Made by a program: the position numbers and the translations under genes. Under the pieces are notes generated by a model that was not told the origin of the DNA, ran no database searches, and was given only the letters and a program-made list of their open reading frames with translations. From NCBI GenBank assembly GCA_020634335.1, contig JACKBY010000031.1, positions 1-31,648 on the forward strand: DNA of 31,648 nucleotides. Direction: 5' to 3'. Shown one piece after another: positions 18,161 through 25,705 of this stretch (within the stretch, counting starts at the first letter, position 1; each line of letters opens with the position of its first letter). The DNA is from Promineifilum sp. GTDB taxonomy: Bacteria; Chloroflexota; Anaerolineae; Promineifilales; Promineifilaceae.

Positions 18161-18178
18161 AAAATAGTGAGTTAAGAT
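18150..18178 (+). promoter_or_regulatory. Sigma-70 type promoter of the DUF2089 operon
   Basis: A consensus TTGACA (18150-18155), 17-bp spacer and TAAGAT (18173-18178). A start near 18185 would leave a leader of about 20 nt before the ATG at 18205. Confidence 0.75.
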
Positions 18179-18204
18179 ACCAAACATATTGGAGATATTG
18201 ACCT

Positions 18205-18615
18205 ATGCGCAAAATTTTGGAGTCCTGTCCCACCTGTGGCGGTGAATTCGCCGTAACAGAGTTGACGTGTACGGTGTGTGATACGGTGGTACGCAGCCGT
18301 TATAGTCCTTGTCCGTTTTGCCGCCTGGCCCCGGAAGACCTGGAGTTCATGCTCATCTTCGTCCGCAATCGCGGCAATGTGAAGGAGATGGAACGAGAGT
18401 TAGGCGTGTCCTACTGGACCATCCGCGGCCGTCTGAACGAGGTTATCGCCTCGATGGGCCTGGAGCCGGGCGGCGAGCCGGAGGGCGAAGAAGCGCCCCG
18501 CGAGCGCCCGGCCGCGTCCGACCGCGCCGCCGGCCGGCAAGCTGTCCTCGACCGCCTGCGCCGCGGCGAGATCTCGGCCGAGGAAGCGGCGGAACAATTA
18601 AAAACCGGGAATTAG
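18205..18615 (+). CDS. DUF2089 family zinc-ribbon/HTH regulator
   Basis: The product is 136 aa. CPTCGG (9-14), CTVC (~23-26) and CPFC (~37-40) give a zinc ribbon. An HTH follows (GNVKEMERELGVSYWTIRGR), the hallmark of DUF2089 proteins. The C-terminus has a short helical motif (VLDRLRRGEISAEEAAEQL) that recurs at the N-terminus of the next gene's product (ILEMLAAGKLTTTEADMLL). GGAG lies ~11 nt before the ATG. Its own strong promoter with an overlapping palindrome suggests autoregulation, which is an inference. It probably acts as a DNA-binding regulator of the operon. Genes of this type often sit with SHOCT-like or YvlB-like envelope-stress genes. Confidence 0.88.
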   Translation: MRKILESCPTCGGEFAVTELTCTVCDTVVRSRYSPCPFCRLAPEDLEFMLIFVRNRGNVKEMERELGVSYWTIRGRLNEVIASMGLEPGGEPEGEEAPRERPAASDRAAGRQAVLDRLRRGEISAEEAAEQLKTGN

Positions 18616-18672
18616 GGATTAGGAATGAGGGCCGCGCCAACAGGTTTTTCCTAATTCGTCATTCGTAAATTT
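18606..18672. repeat. Small palindromic repeat (GGAATTAGG / CCTAATTC)
   Basis: GGGAATTAGGGATTAGGAATGAG and an inverted copy (CCTAATTCGTCATTCG) flank a ~20-bp centre, giving a foldable element that begins at the DUF2089 stop codon. Such AATTAGG palindromes are common as dispersed non-autonomous repeats. Confidence 0.5.
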
Positions 18673-18727
18673 CGGAGAATCATGGCCATTAAGCCTGGTG
18701 ACATCATAATTGAGGAGATCGAACACG

Positions 18728-19744
18728 ATGAACGCAGAACGCATGCAGATTCTGGAAATGCTGGCCGCGGGCAAGTTGACCACGACCGAGGCGGACATGT
18801 TGTTGAGCGCCCTGGGGACCAACCAAGCCCCGACGGCCGAGGCCGACCCAGCGACGTTGAAAGCGGCCGAACAGATGGGCAGCGGGTGGGCCGATTTTGG
18901 AGCGGGGTTTGGGATGGGCGGGCCGTTTGAGCGGGGCTGGGCGCCCAAACCCCCACGCCCGCCGCGCGTCCCGCGTCCGCCGCGCCCGCCGCGACCCGGC
19001 CGCGGCCGGCGCGCCGACGTCATCGACGAGGTCATCCGGCTGCGCAATCACGGTATCAATGCCGACTATCTGAACAAGATGCGCGCCACGCTGGGCGACG
19101 TTTCCATCGAGGAAGTCATCGCCCTGGGCATCCACAACATCCAGCCGGAGTATGTGCAGGCGATGCGCGCGCTGGGGCTGGACCTGACCGTCGACGATGT
19201 GGTGGCCTTTGGCATCCACAACGTTGACCCGAAGTTTGTGCAAGCGATGCGCGAGTTGGGTTTCGATCACCTGACGCCCGACGATCTGACGGCGATGAGC
19301 ATCCACAACGTCGATGCCGATATGATCGCCATGCTGGCCAAGGCCGGGTTCAACGATTTGTCGGTTGATGAGCTGGTGGCGATGAGCATCCACAACGTCG
19401 ACGCCGAATTCATCGAGATGATGAGCGCGATGGGCTTCGAGGACCTGTCGGCCGATGATCTGACGGCGATGAGCATCCACGACGTGACGCCGGAGTTCGC
19501 GGCCGACATGAAGGCCGCCGGCTATGCCCACCTGTCGGCCGACGACCTCATGAGCCTGCGCATCCACGGCGTCGATGCGGCCTACATCGAGGAATTGCGC
19601 GCCGTTGGCTTCGACGAGCTAAGCGTGGCCGACTTGATCGACTTGCGGAATCATGGCGTGGACGCTGCTTTCATCGAGGAAGCGCGCGCGTCGGGGCTGG
19701 TCGACCTGTCGGCCGAGCGCTTGCTGGCCCTTAAGCAACGGTAG
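18728..19744 (+). CDS. Eight-unit helical repeat protein with SHOCT-like N-terminus
   Basis: The product is 338 aa. Residues ~1-28 carry the short helical motif LEMLAAGKLTTTEADMLL. A Gly/Pro/Arg-rich linker follows to ~97 (PPRPPRVPRPPRPPRPGRG is typical). Then come eight ~28-residue units of the form L-x-x-M-x-IHNVD-x-x-F-I-x-x-M-x-x-x-GF-x-x-LS-x-D-D-L, closing with a short half-unit. Similar units occur C-terminal to some M56/BlaR1-type proteins. The ATG at 18728 is chosen because GAGGAG lies 9 nt upstream; a TTG at 18710 is spurious. No membrane span is visible. It probably serves as a scaffold or partner for the DUF2089 regulator in the same operon. The function is unknown. Confidence 0.85.
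   Translation: MNAERMQILEMLAAGKLTTTEADMLLSALGTNQAPTAEADPATLKAAEQMGSGWADFGAGFGMGGPFERGWAPKPPRPPRVPRPPRPPRPGRGRRADVIDEVIRLRNHGINADYLNKMRATLGDVSIEEVIALGIHNIQPEYVQAMRALGLDLTVDDVVAFGIHNVDPKFVQAMRELGFDHLTPDDLTAMSIHNVDADMIAMLAKAGFNDLSVDELVAMSIHNVDAEFIEMMSAMGFEDLSADDLTAMSIHDVTPEFAADMKAAGYAHLSADDLMSLRIHGVDAAYIEELRAVGFDELSVADLIDLRNHGVDAAFIEEARASGLVDLSAERLLALKQR
19018..19730 (+). repeat. In-frame tandem repeats, ~84-87 bp each
   Basis: Eight degenerate copies encode the helical units. DNA identity is highest in units 4-6, where GGCGATGAGCATCCAC and nearby words recur. Recent duplication or recombination in the middle units is likely. Confidence 0.8.
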
Positions 19745-19749
19745 CAGCG

Positions 19750-19785
19750 GCCTGTAGCGCAAGCTGTCCAGCTTGCGCCACAGGC
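19750..19785. repeat. 17-bp stem hairpin repeat (GTAGCGC family)
   Basis: GCCTGTAGCGCAAGCTG and its inverted copy surround a TC loop, with a single mismatch. The core CGCAAGCTG/CAGCTTGCG recurs at 23173-23192. It sits 6 bp after the helical-repeat gene stop, but no T-run follows, so it is not a classical terminator. Confidence 0.85.
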
Positions 19786-19862
19786 TCAACATTCGTCGCC
19801 ATCGCTTTCGCCATCGCTTTCGAGCTTCCGTATGATGGCGAATAACGACAGCGATACGTCCC

Positions 19863-19973
19863 CTATTCGTCCAGGTCGCCCGCCACGTCCAGCCCATTTA
19901 CCTTCTTGGACAAGGCCGCCGCCGGCCACGCGAGACGGCCGGTACGATTGTGAACAAATTGAATAATGTTCAT
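19863..19973 (-). CDS. Possible small protein, 36 aa
   Basis: The frame starts MNIIQFVHNRTGRLAW and ends DVAGDLDE. An AGGAAA site lies ~10 nt before the ATG. The N-terminus loosely recalls small DUF2892/YgaP-like proteins, but the hydrophobic helices of that family are missing. It may be a truncated remnant or chance. It lies in an otherwise empty spacer. Confidence 0.22.
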   Translation of the reverse strand: MNIIQFVHNRTGRLAWPAAALSKKVNGLDVAGDLDE

Positions 19974-20230
19974 GATCGTCAGGTTTCCTACAGGGATAAT
20001 TCGTTGCTCGGTAGAGAGAGATGCCCGGTCGAAGGGCTTTTTCCCGTTGGGCGGCGCGATAATTGGCTACACATTTCCTCCTTGATAAAGAAACCTACCG
20101 GCATTTGACGCGGGGGAAAAGGCCTGCTGATCCCGGTCGCTTTTTTAAATGGTGGGGTACCTTGATAACTGCATGATAACCATGAACATTACGATTTCTA
20201 TGTCACCCAGCCGACACACCGGGGTAATCA
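19974..20230. other. Spacer without supported features
   Basis: The base composition is closer to 50% GC here. No gene, RNA or promoter can be supported. A T-run at about 20142-20147 follows a CCGGTCG word without a good stem. Confidence 0.4.
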
Positions 20231-20249
20231 GGGTTTTTGAGTTGTCGAG

Positions 20250-20515
20250 GGGTAACGCTGGATTCATATCCGGCGACCGAGTGCTGGTGTAGCGCCGGAT
20301 TCTTATCCGGCGGCCGAGAACGAGCTGAGCTGCGGAGCCGGTTTAGAAACCGGCGTTACGGGGGGCGGCCGAGAACGAGATGAGCTGCGGAGCCGGTTAC
20401 GGGAGGCAGCCGAGTACGAGCGGGGCTGCGGAGCCGGTTAAGAAACCGGCGTTACGGGGCGGCTGAAAACGAGCGGGGCTGCGGAGCCGGTTTAGAAACC
20501 GGCGTTACGGGGGCG
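20250..20515. repeat. Cluster of five hairpin repeats, one truncated
   Basis: CGCCGGAT-TCTT-ATCCGGCG (20293-20312) is on one orientation. GCCGGTTT-AG-AAACCGGC occurs at 20337-20354 and 20486-20503, and GCCGGTT-AAGA-AACCGGC at 20433-20450, in the other. A degenerate copy lies near 20258-20273, and a half-copy near 20391-20400 lacks its right arm. Units are joined by a conserved GTTACGGGG...CGGCCGA-AACGAG...GCTGCGGA spacer. Spacing is irregular (about 43-54 bp) and arms are palindromic, so this is not CRISPR. Confidence 0.88.
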
Positions 20516-20649
20516 GCCGATTACTGTAAGGCCCTGCGGGGGCAGGATGCACTCTAGTCCCAACAATAAATACCCGGTAAAATGACGTGCCGGCTTCCAC
20601 GTAATCATTAAATCCGGTTTCGGGGAGATTGAGCTACAATATTGTCCAA

Positions 20650-21744
20650 ATGAGGGACCCAACGCCGACCCGGCCCACCGAATTGCAACCCGCGCGCATT
20701 CCCGCCTTCAGCACCCACCTGATCCGTTTCGTTGTCATGGTGGTGATGGTCGGCCTGGGTGTGCGCCTGCTGTTGCCCCAGTTCGCCGACCTGGAAGACG
20801 CGGTGACGACGATTCGGGCTATGCCAGTGTGGCTGGTCGCCATCGCCGCGCTGGGGCAGGTGGGCAACTACGGGGGTACAGGAGTGATGATGACCACACT
20901 GGCCGGGCTGGTGGACAGCCGCCTGCCGATCAGGCGCGGCACGATCATCGCCATCGCCGCGGCCAGCGTGGGGTTGGTGGCCGGCGGCACGGTCGGCAAC
21001 ACGGCCATTACCTATCGCTGGGTGCGTGGCAGCGGCGTGCGGCGGCTGGGCGCGGCCCTTTGCGCCACGATCCCGCTGCTGCTGATCATGTTGGGCTTGC
21101 TGCTCGTGGCGATGGTCGGCCTGATCAACCTGTTGCTGGTCCACCAACTGAACGCCGTCGAGGTGGCCGGCTTCGTGGCCATGCTCATTCTGCTGGCGGC
21201 GCTGGTGGCCGTCGTCTTCTACGGCATGGCCCACCCGTCGTGGCTGATCGCGCGGGCCACGCCCATCCTGGCCCGCTACTATGCCTGGCGGCGGCGGCCG
21301 TTTGCGCCGGAAGACGTGGTTGATTATGTAAATAAACTGGTCAACACGGGCATTGTGCTGCGGCGCGGCTGGCACGGGCCGGTGGCGGGCGGAGCGCTCA
21401 ACATCGCCTGCGACATCTTCACCCTCTACATCCTCTTCGTCGCCGCCGGCTATCGCGTGTCGCCGGGCATGCTGCTGGCCGGCTATGGTTTGCCGCTGCT
21501 GGTGGGCCGGTTGCCGCTGGTTCCGGGCGGGGTGGGCGTGGTCGAAGCCACGATGACGGCCATCTTCATCGGCCTGGGCGCGCCGCTCCACCCGACTGTG
21601 GTCGCCACACTGGGCTATCGTCTTTTCTCGTTCTGGATTCCGACGCTGCTGGGCTTCCCGCTGGCCCTCTACCTGCAGCGCGTGGCCCGCCCGCCCGAGG
21701 AGACGCCCGGCGCACAGCCCACGGCCATGCGGCCGATCAACTAG
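20650..21744 (+). CDS. Flippase-like / lysylphosphatidylglycerol synthase TM-domain protein
   Basis: The product is ~364 aa with about eight hydrophobic segments. The late block LVGRLPLVPGGVGVVEATM is the signature of the LPG_synthase_TM/UPF0104 family (TM part of MprF, AglD). The family flips or supports transfer of lipid-linked groups. No catalytic soluble domain is attached, so it is likely a stand-alone lipid flippase-like protein. An in-frame TTG at 20629 sits too close to GGGGAG to be convincing; the ATG at 20650 has no clear ribosome site either, so the start is uncertain. It follows the repeat cluster, and its promoter is not evident. Confidence 0.85.
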   Translation: MRDPTPTRPTELQPARIPAFSTHLIRFVVMVVMVGLGVRLLLPQFADLEDAVTTIRAMPVWLVAIAALGQVGNYGGTGVMMTTLAGLVDSRLPIRRGTIIAIAAASVGLVAGGTVGNTAITYRWVRGSGVRRLGAALCATIPLLLIMLGLLLVAMVGLINLLLVHQLNAVEVAGFVAMLILLAALVAVVFYGMAHPSWLIARATPILARYYAWRRRPFAPEDVVDYVNKLVNTGIVLRRGWHGPVAGGALNIACDIFTLYILFVAAGYRVSPGMLLAGYGLPLLVGRLPLVPGGVGVVEATMTAIFIGLGAPLHPTVVATLGYRLFSFWIPTLLGFPLALYLQRVARPPEETPGAQPTAMRPIN

Positions 21745-21943
21745 AGCAGGCCGAGATTGGACCCCGGGGTTTTCCCGAAAATAAGAAAATAGAATCTGTG
21801 GAGAATGCCGCTAAAACTGCGCCAGGTCTACGCTCGCCCGACGTAAGGCGCGTCGTAATCGTGTTTGGCTAGGCTGGGGAAGTGGATGGGAAGTCGGTCG
21901 CCCGGCGCGCAGGCAGCCGTATCGCCTGCAAGGACGGACGACG

Positions 21944-23158
21944 ATGAGACTGGACGAAGCGATTGTTGCCTGTTGTGACGCGGCCGAAGTGGCGGCGCTG
22001 GCCGCCGAATTGGGCCTCGACCGGCCGGCGGCCCAGGGAGAGCAAATTCCACAGGTTCGCGCCGCGGCTCTTCTGGAGGCCACCGGCCGCGCCGGCCGCG
22101 CCGCCGATCTGACAGAGGCTTTGGCCGCCGCACACTCCGCCGTCGACTGGGCGGCGCTGCCCTGGCCGCCGGCCGCCCTGGCCCCGCTCCACGCCGACCT
22201 CTGCCGCCGCCACACCCTCGACAGCCTGCGCACATTGTGCTTTCGCCTCGGTCTGGACTACGACGAACTGCCCGGCGAGACCAAATCCGGTCGCGCGCGC
22301 GAGCTGGTGCTGGCGATGAACCGGGCGGGGCGGGTGATGGAACTGTGGGGAGACACGAATTACGATAGACGGGATACGAGTGGGGACAGTGACGAATTAC
22401 GAGCGCCGAGTGACAAGGTGCGAGGTCGGCGCGCCGCGCTCAAAAGAGCGAGATCGGCGCTGCCGGGGCGAAATACGTCTCTCTTCGCTCGTCTCTCGTA
22501 TTTCGTCTCTCGTATGTCTCTTCTGGTTTTCGTGCTGGCGGCCGGTTGGGCAGCGCTGTTGGCGTTGGCAAAGATGAATGCCCACGAGGCGGCCGCCTCG
22601 CTTGTGCGACCGGCATCCTCCACCGCCACCCGCTTGCCCTCGCCCGCGGCAACCCCTACTGTCCCCTTGTTTACCGCCCGCTCTGCCCTCCCGACTGAAC
22701 CACTGCCTACGGACGCACCGGCCACTGCCTCTATCGTCATCGTCGGCTCGCGCGGGGCCAATCTGCGGCGGGGGCCAAGCGCGGGCTTTCCCGTGGTGGC
22801 TACCCTGCGCGCCGGGGCGCGGCTGGAGCTGCTGGCCGTCAGCCTCACGGGTGAATGGTATCAGGTGCGCTATCCCGGCCACGGGTCGCCGTGGATCGAT
22901 GCCGGCTACGCCGAGATCAATGGGGACACAGGCGGGTTGCCGGTGGCGACGGCCGCCGCGCCCCCGGCCACGGCCGGGGAGGCGACGGCGACGCCTGGCT
23001 CGCCGGCGAACAGCCCCAGCCAGCCCACGCCGCGCCGACGGTTGCCCCGACGGCGACAGCCGCGCCCACGCGCACCGCCCCGCCGCCCCTGCCGTGGCCG
23101 ACGCTGCCGCCGCCGTAATGCACCGGCCTACCCGGCAGGCTGTAGCGCAATCTTTTAG
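21944..23158 (+). CDS. Tandem death-like (EAD) domains - TM - SH3b protein, probable 3' frameshift
   Basis: The open frame gives 404 aa. Residues ~13-60 and ~82-135 are two related helical domains; the second (LRTLCFRLGLDYDELPG, then RARELVLAMNRAGR) matches bacterial effector-associated, death-like domains seen fused to NACHT/TIR/protease effectors. Residues ~136-190 are encoded by a low-complexity inverted repeat. A membrane span lies at ~190-210, a Ser/Thr/Pro linker at 215-260, and an SH3b domain at ~262-325 (NLRRGPS, VVATLRAG, WYQVRYPG, PWI). After ~360 the frame turns Arg-rich (RRRLPRRRQPR). The neighbouring frame reads PTVAPTATAAPTRT...PWPTLPPP and stops at 23118, typical of a Pro/Thr tail. 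This points to an indel near 23025-23040. AAGGA lies 9 nt before the ATG. Confidence 0.82.
   Translation: MRLDEAIVACCDAAEVAALAAELGLDRPAAQGEQIPQVRAAALLEATGRAGRAADLTEALAAAHSAVDWAALPWPPAALAPLHADLCRRHTLDSLRTLCFRLGLDYDELPGETKSGRARELVLAMNRAGRVMELWGDTNYDRRDTSGDSDELRAPSDKVRGRRAALKRARSALPGRNTSLFARLSYFVSRMSLLVFVLAAGWAALLALAKMNAHEAAASLVRPASSTATRLPSPAATPTVPLFTARSALPTEPLPTDAPATASIVIVGSRGANLRRGPSAGFPVVATLRAGARLELLAVSLTGEWYQVRYPGHGSPWIDAGYAEINGDTGGLPVATAAAPPATAGEATATPGSPANSPSQPTPRRRLPRRRQPRPRAPPRRPCRGRRCRRRNAPAYPAGCSAIF
22349..22515. repeat. Low-complexity inverted repeat inside the EAD gene
   Basis: Words such as GAGACACGAATTACG and GGATACGAG on the left are imperfect reverse complements of CGTATTTCGTCTCTCG on the right. 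They encode residues ~136-190, between the death-like domains and the membrane span. The word type matches the repeat at 6955-7040. Confidence 0.6.
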
Positions 23159-23202
23159 ATTGCGTCTTCCCCCGCAAGCTGGACAGCTTGCGCCAGAGGC
23201 TT
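23136..23202. repeat. Double hairpin of the GTAGCGC family at the crtI 3' end
   Basis: CGCAATCT-TTT-AGATTGCG (23146-23164) and CGCAAGCTG-GA-CAGCTTGCG (23173-23192). The flank GCTGTAGCGCAA on the left and GCGCCAGAGGCT on the right match the copy at 19750-19785. The stop codon and last ~12 codons of crtI lie inside it. Confidence 0.85.
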
Positions 23203-24714
23203 TTGTTTTCGCTCGATTTCCCGCCCGAACTGATAGATGCCCAGCTCATCCGTGATGCGCTTGGCAACCAGCCGCCCCGAAACCATTGCCGTCGGTAATC
23301 CCGTGCCGGGGTGGGTGCTGGCCCCGACGAAGTAGAGATTCTCGTAGGTCGGGTGGCGGTTGCCGGGCCGGAAGTAGCCGAGCTGCGTCAGGTTGTGGCA
23401 TAGGCCGTGGGTTGCGCCCCTCACCAGGTTATAGCGCTTGCGCCACGAAAGCGGGTTAAACGACGTCTCAAACTTGATATGCTCTTGCAAGTCGGTGATG
23501 CCAAGCAGCGCCAGGCGGCGAAAGACATGAGCCCGCGCGCGGTCGCGCACCTCCCCCCAATCCTGGGGCTTTGTCTCCGACAGGTGACCGACCGGCACGA
23601 CGGCGATCAGGGTGTCCTCGCCCGGCGGGGCCATGCTCGGGTCGAGTCGCGCCGGCGCGTGGATGTAGACGCTGGGGTTGGCCGGCATTGACAGATCGCG
23701 GATGATGCTGACGAAGTTTTCGCGATAGTCATCGGCCAGGAAGAGCGTGTGGGGGGGCATGGGGCACAGGCAATCGACGCCCCAGAAGAAGCTGATGGTC
23801 GAGCAGGAAAAGCGCTTGCGGCTAATCTTCTCGGCCAGGTCGTCATGGGGCAGAAGCTCCTGATAGACGTAGGGCAGGTCGGCGTTGGCCAGCACCACGT
23901 CGGCCGCCCACTTCTGGCCGCTTTCCGTCTCAACGCCCCGCGTCCGCTCGTCCTGGACGATGATCTGTTTCACTTCCGTTTCGAACGCAAATTCGACGCC
24001 GGCATCGCGCGCCACGCTCGTGAGCGCCTCGATGATGGCGTACATACCGCCCTGGGGATACCACACCCCGTGGGCCAGCTCGGTATAGGGCATCATCGAG
24101 AAGGTGGCCGGTGCCTCGAAGGGGCTGAGACCCATGTAGACGTCCTGGAACGTGAAGGCCGCCTTCAGGCGCGGGCTTTCGAAATAATTGGACATGTGGT
24201 CATAGTGCTGGGCGAATGGTTTCAACTGGTAGAGGAGGGGCAGGTTGTCGATATTGAAGAAATCGCCGAACGAACGGAAATCGCGGCTCAGCAGTTTATC
24301 GGTGCCGACGTGGTAGTGGCGGTCGCCTTCGGCCAGGTAGCGCTGGAAGGCGGCAAACGCGCCCGGCTCGATGGCCTCCAGCTGGCCGCGCATGTCGTCC
24401 ATGTTGGAGGTCAGGGAGAGCTGGCTGCCGTCGTCGAACACCAGGTGATAGGTCGGGTCAATGCGCCGCAGATCCAGCAATTCGTTCATGTCCACGCCGA
24501 GGGAAGCGAATTCGGCGTCATAGAGCAGGGGCATGATCAACAGCGTCGGGCCGGTATCGAAGTGGTGGCCCTCGCGGCTGATCCGGTCGCAGCGGCCGCC
24601 GGGCCGGGAGTTTTTCTCCAGGACAGTCACGTGCAGCCCACGTTGGGCCAGGTGGGTCGCCGCGACGAGGCCGCCCATCCCCGCGCCGATAATGATGACT
24701 GATTTCTTATTCAT
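23155..24714 (-). CDS. crtI: Phytoene desaturase-family carotenoid enzyme (CrtI)
   Basis: The product is 519 aa. The N-terminal FAD site GAGMGGLVAATHLAQRG is followed by the E-K-N-S-R-PGGR motif, and the C-terminal FVGASTHPGTGLP is the CrtI signature. It introduces double bonds into phytoene (or a C30 analogue), using FAD, at the membrane surface. GAGG lies ~6 nt before the ATG. It follows crtB by 58 bp on the same strand, so the two form an operon. The last residues, QAVQLAGEDAI, are encoded by a hairpin repeat, so the native C-terminus was probably slightly different. Which desaturation steps it performs cannot be told from sequence. Confidence 0.93.
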   Translation of the reverse strand: MNKKSVIIIGAGMGGLVAATHLAQRGLHVTVLEKNSRPGGRCDRISREGHHFDTGPTLLIMPLLYDAEFASLGVDMNELLDLRRIDPTYHLVFDDGSQLSLTSNMDDMRGQLEAIEPGAFAAFQRYLAEGDRHYHVGTDKLLSRDFRSFGDFFNIDNLPLLYQLKPFAQHYDHMSNYFESPRLKAAFTFQDVYMGLSPFEAPATFSMMPYTELAHGVWYPQGGMYAIIEALTSVARDAGVEFAFETEVKQIIVQDERTRGVETESGQKWAADVVLANADLPYVYQELLPHDDLAEKISRKRFSCSTISFFWGVDCLCPMPPHTLFLADDYRENFVSIIRDLSMPANPSVYIHAPARLDPSMAPPGEDTLIAVVPVGHLSETKPQDWGEVRDRARAHVFRRLALLGITDLQEHIKFETSFNPLSWRKRYNLVRGATHGLCHNLTQLGYFRPGNRHPTYENLYFVGASTHPGTGLPTAMVSGRLVAKRITDELGIYQFGREIERKQKPLAQAVQLAGEDAI

Positions 24715-24772
24715 AATACCTCAGACATAATTCGAGATGACGACAATCCGTTCACAACCTCTTGTTCTCTGG

Positions 24773-25705
24773 CTATCTTCCCGCCGCCCTTCCCAAACCC
24801 AGCGACGACACCGTTCGCCAGCCCATCCACAGACCGGCTTGCGGCGACTTCCGCTCCGGGTATGTGGCTCGCAGCCGGTAGTCGTCGCGCTCGATGAGCC
24901 GGGCCATCCATTCAAACCGGGCGACGTAGGCGAACCCGGCCAGCCGGCAGCGAGCATTGCCCACCTGGGCGATGTAGGCCAGGCCGTCGCGGAAGCAGTC
25001 GCGGGCCAGCGCCACCCGCGCGGCCACCCAGTTGCGGTAGGCCGGGTGGTCGCGGTCATCGACACCGATGGCGTGGGCGGCCAGGTATTCGGCCGGGATG
25101 TTGTAATAGCCAATCCGGCAATCCTCATCCATGTCGCGCAGCATGTGGATGATGCACGCGCCCTGCACGGCCCGGGAGCGCGCCGCCGAGCGTGGGGCGG
25201 GGCAATCGTGGCCGATGAAATGCAGCAGCGCCCCCATGACGCCCGTCGCCAGCAGGTCAATGTATCTGTCAAGCTCGGCCGCCGTGATCAGACGGCCGCG
25301 CCGCTCCTGGTCGATGGCCATCACCGCCATCATGTTGTCCAGGTAGGTCCGCAGGCCGCTATTCGGCTCCTCGTCGCCGGCGATTAGCTCGGCCAGCAGT
25401 GTCTCCTCCGGGCACAGGCCGCCGGGCATATAGCCCTGGTAACCGGCCTCCACCAGCGCCTGTTGCCGCCGCAGGAAAGCGGGCTGGTCAACCGCCACCC
25501 CCGCCGGCCCGTCGATGATGTCATCGATCCAGCGGAAGTAGGCGTAGGCGCGGTAGGCGTCGGCCGCGCGGTCGCGGTCGGCCAGGAGGCGGATGGTGGC
25601 GTAGCTCTGGGTGCTGGCCCGGCGGGTGATGGCGCGAGCCAGGTCGGCGCTGTGAGAGGATGGGGCGGGGGCGCGCCGGTTGGCCGTGCCGGAAAGTGTT
25701 GTCAT
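24773..25705 (-). CDS. crtB: Phytoene/squalene synthase family (CrtB)
   Basis: The product is 310 aa. The first Asp-rich motif DDIID (in YFRWIDDIIDGP) and the second DMDED (in RDMDEDCRIGYYNIP) bind the Mg-diphosphate of two prenyl diphosphates for head-to-head condensation. With crtI next to it, phytoene synthase is more likely than squalene synthase. I chose the ATG at 25705 rather than the longer frame to 25774 because family homology starts after it; the ribosome site there (AGGT) is modest. It heads the crtB-crtI operon. C40 versus C30 substrate preference is not decided. Confidence 0.9.
   Translation of the reverse strand: MTTLSGTANRRAPAPSSHSADLARAITRRASTQSYATIRLLADRDRAADAYRAYAYFRWIDDIIDGPAGVAVDQPAFLRRQQALVEAGYQGYMPGGLCPEETLLAELIAGDEEPNSGLRTYLDNMMAVMAIDQERRGRLITAAELDRYIDLLATGVMGALLHFIGHDCPAPRSAARSRAVQGACIIHMLRDMDEDCRIGYYNIPAEYLAAHAIGVDDRDHPAYRNWVAARVALARDCFRDGLAYIAQVGNARCRLAGFAYVARFEWMARLIERDDYRLRATYPERKSPQAGLWMGWRTVSSLGLGRAAGR

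Noticed and set aside
18682..18930. Open frame starting MAIKPGDIIIEEIEHD with GGAG before it
   Set aside because: The first ~18 codons look plausible, but it then runs out of frame through the helical-repeat gene. At most a short leader; not supported.
20250..20515. CRISPR array
   Set aside because: Units are palindromic hairpins in both orientations, with irregular spacing and conserved rather than unique spacers, and no cas gene is near.
20608..21591. A 327-aa open frame antisense to the flippase-like gene
   Set aside because: His/Gln/Arg-rich without domain features; it is the complement of a membrane protein gene with clear family motifs.
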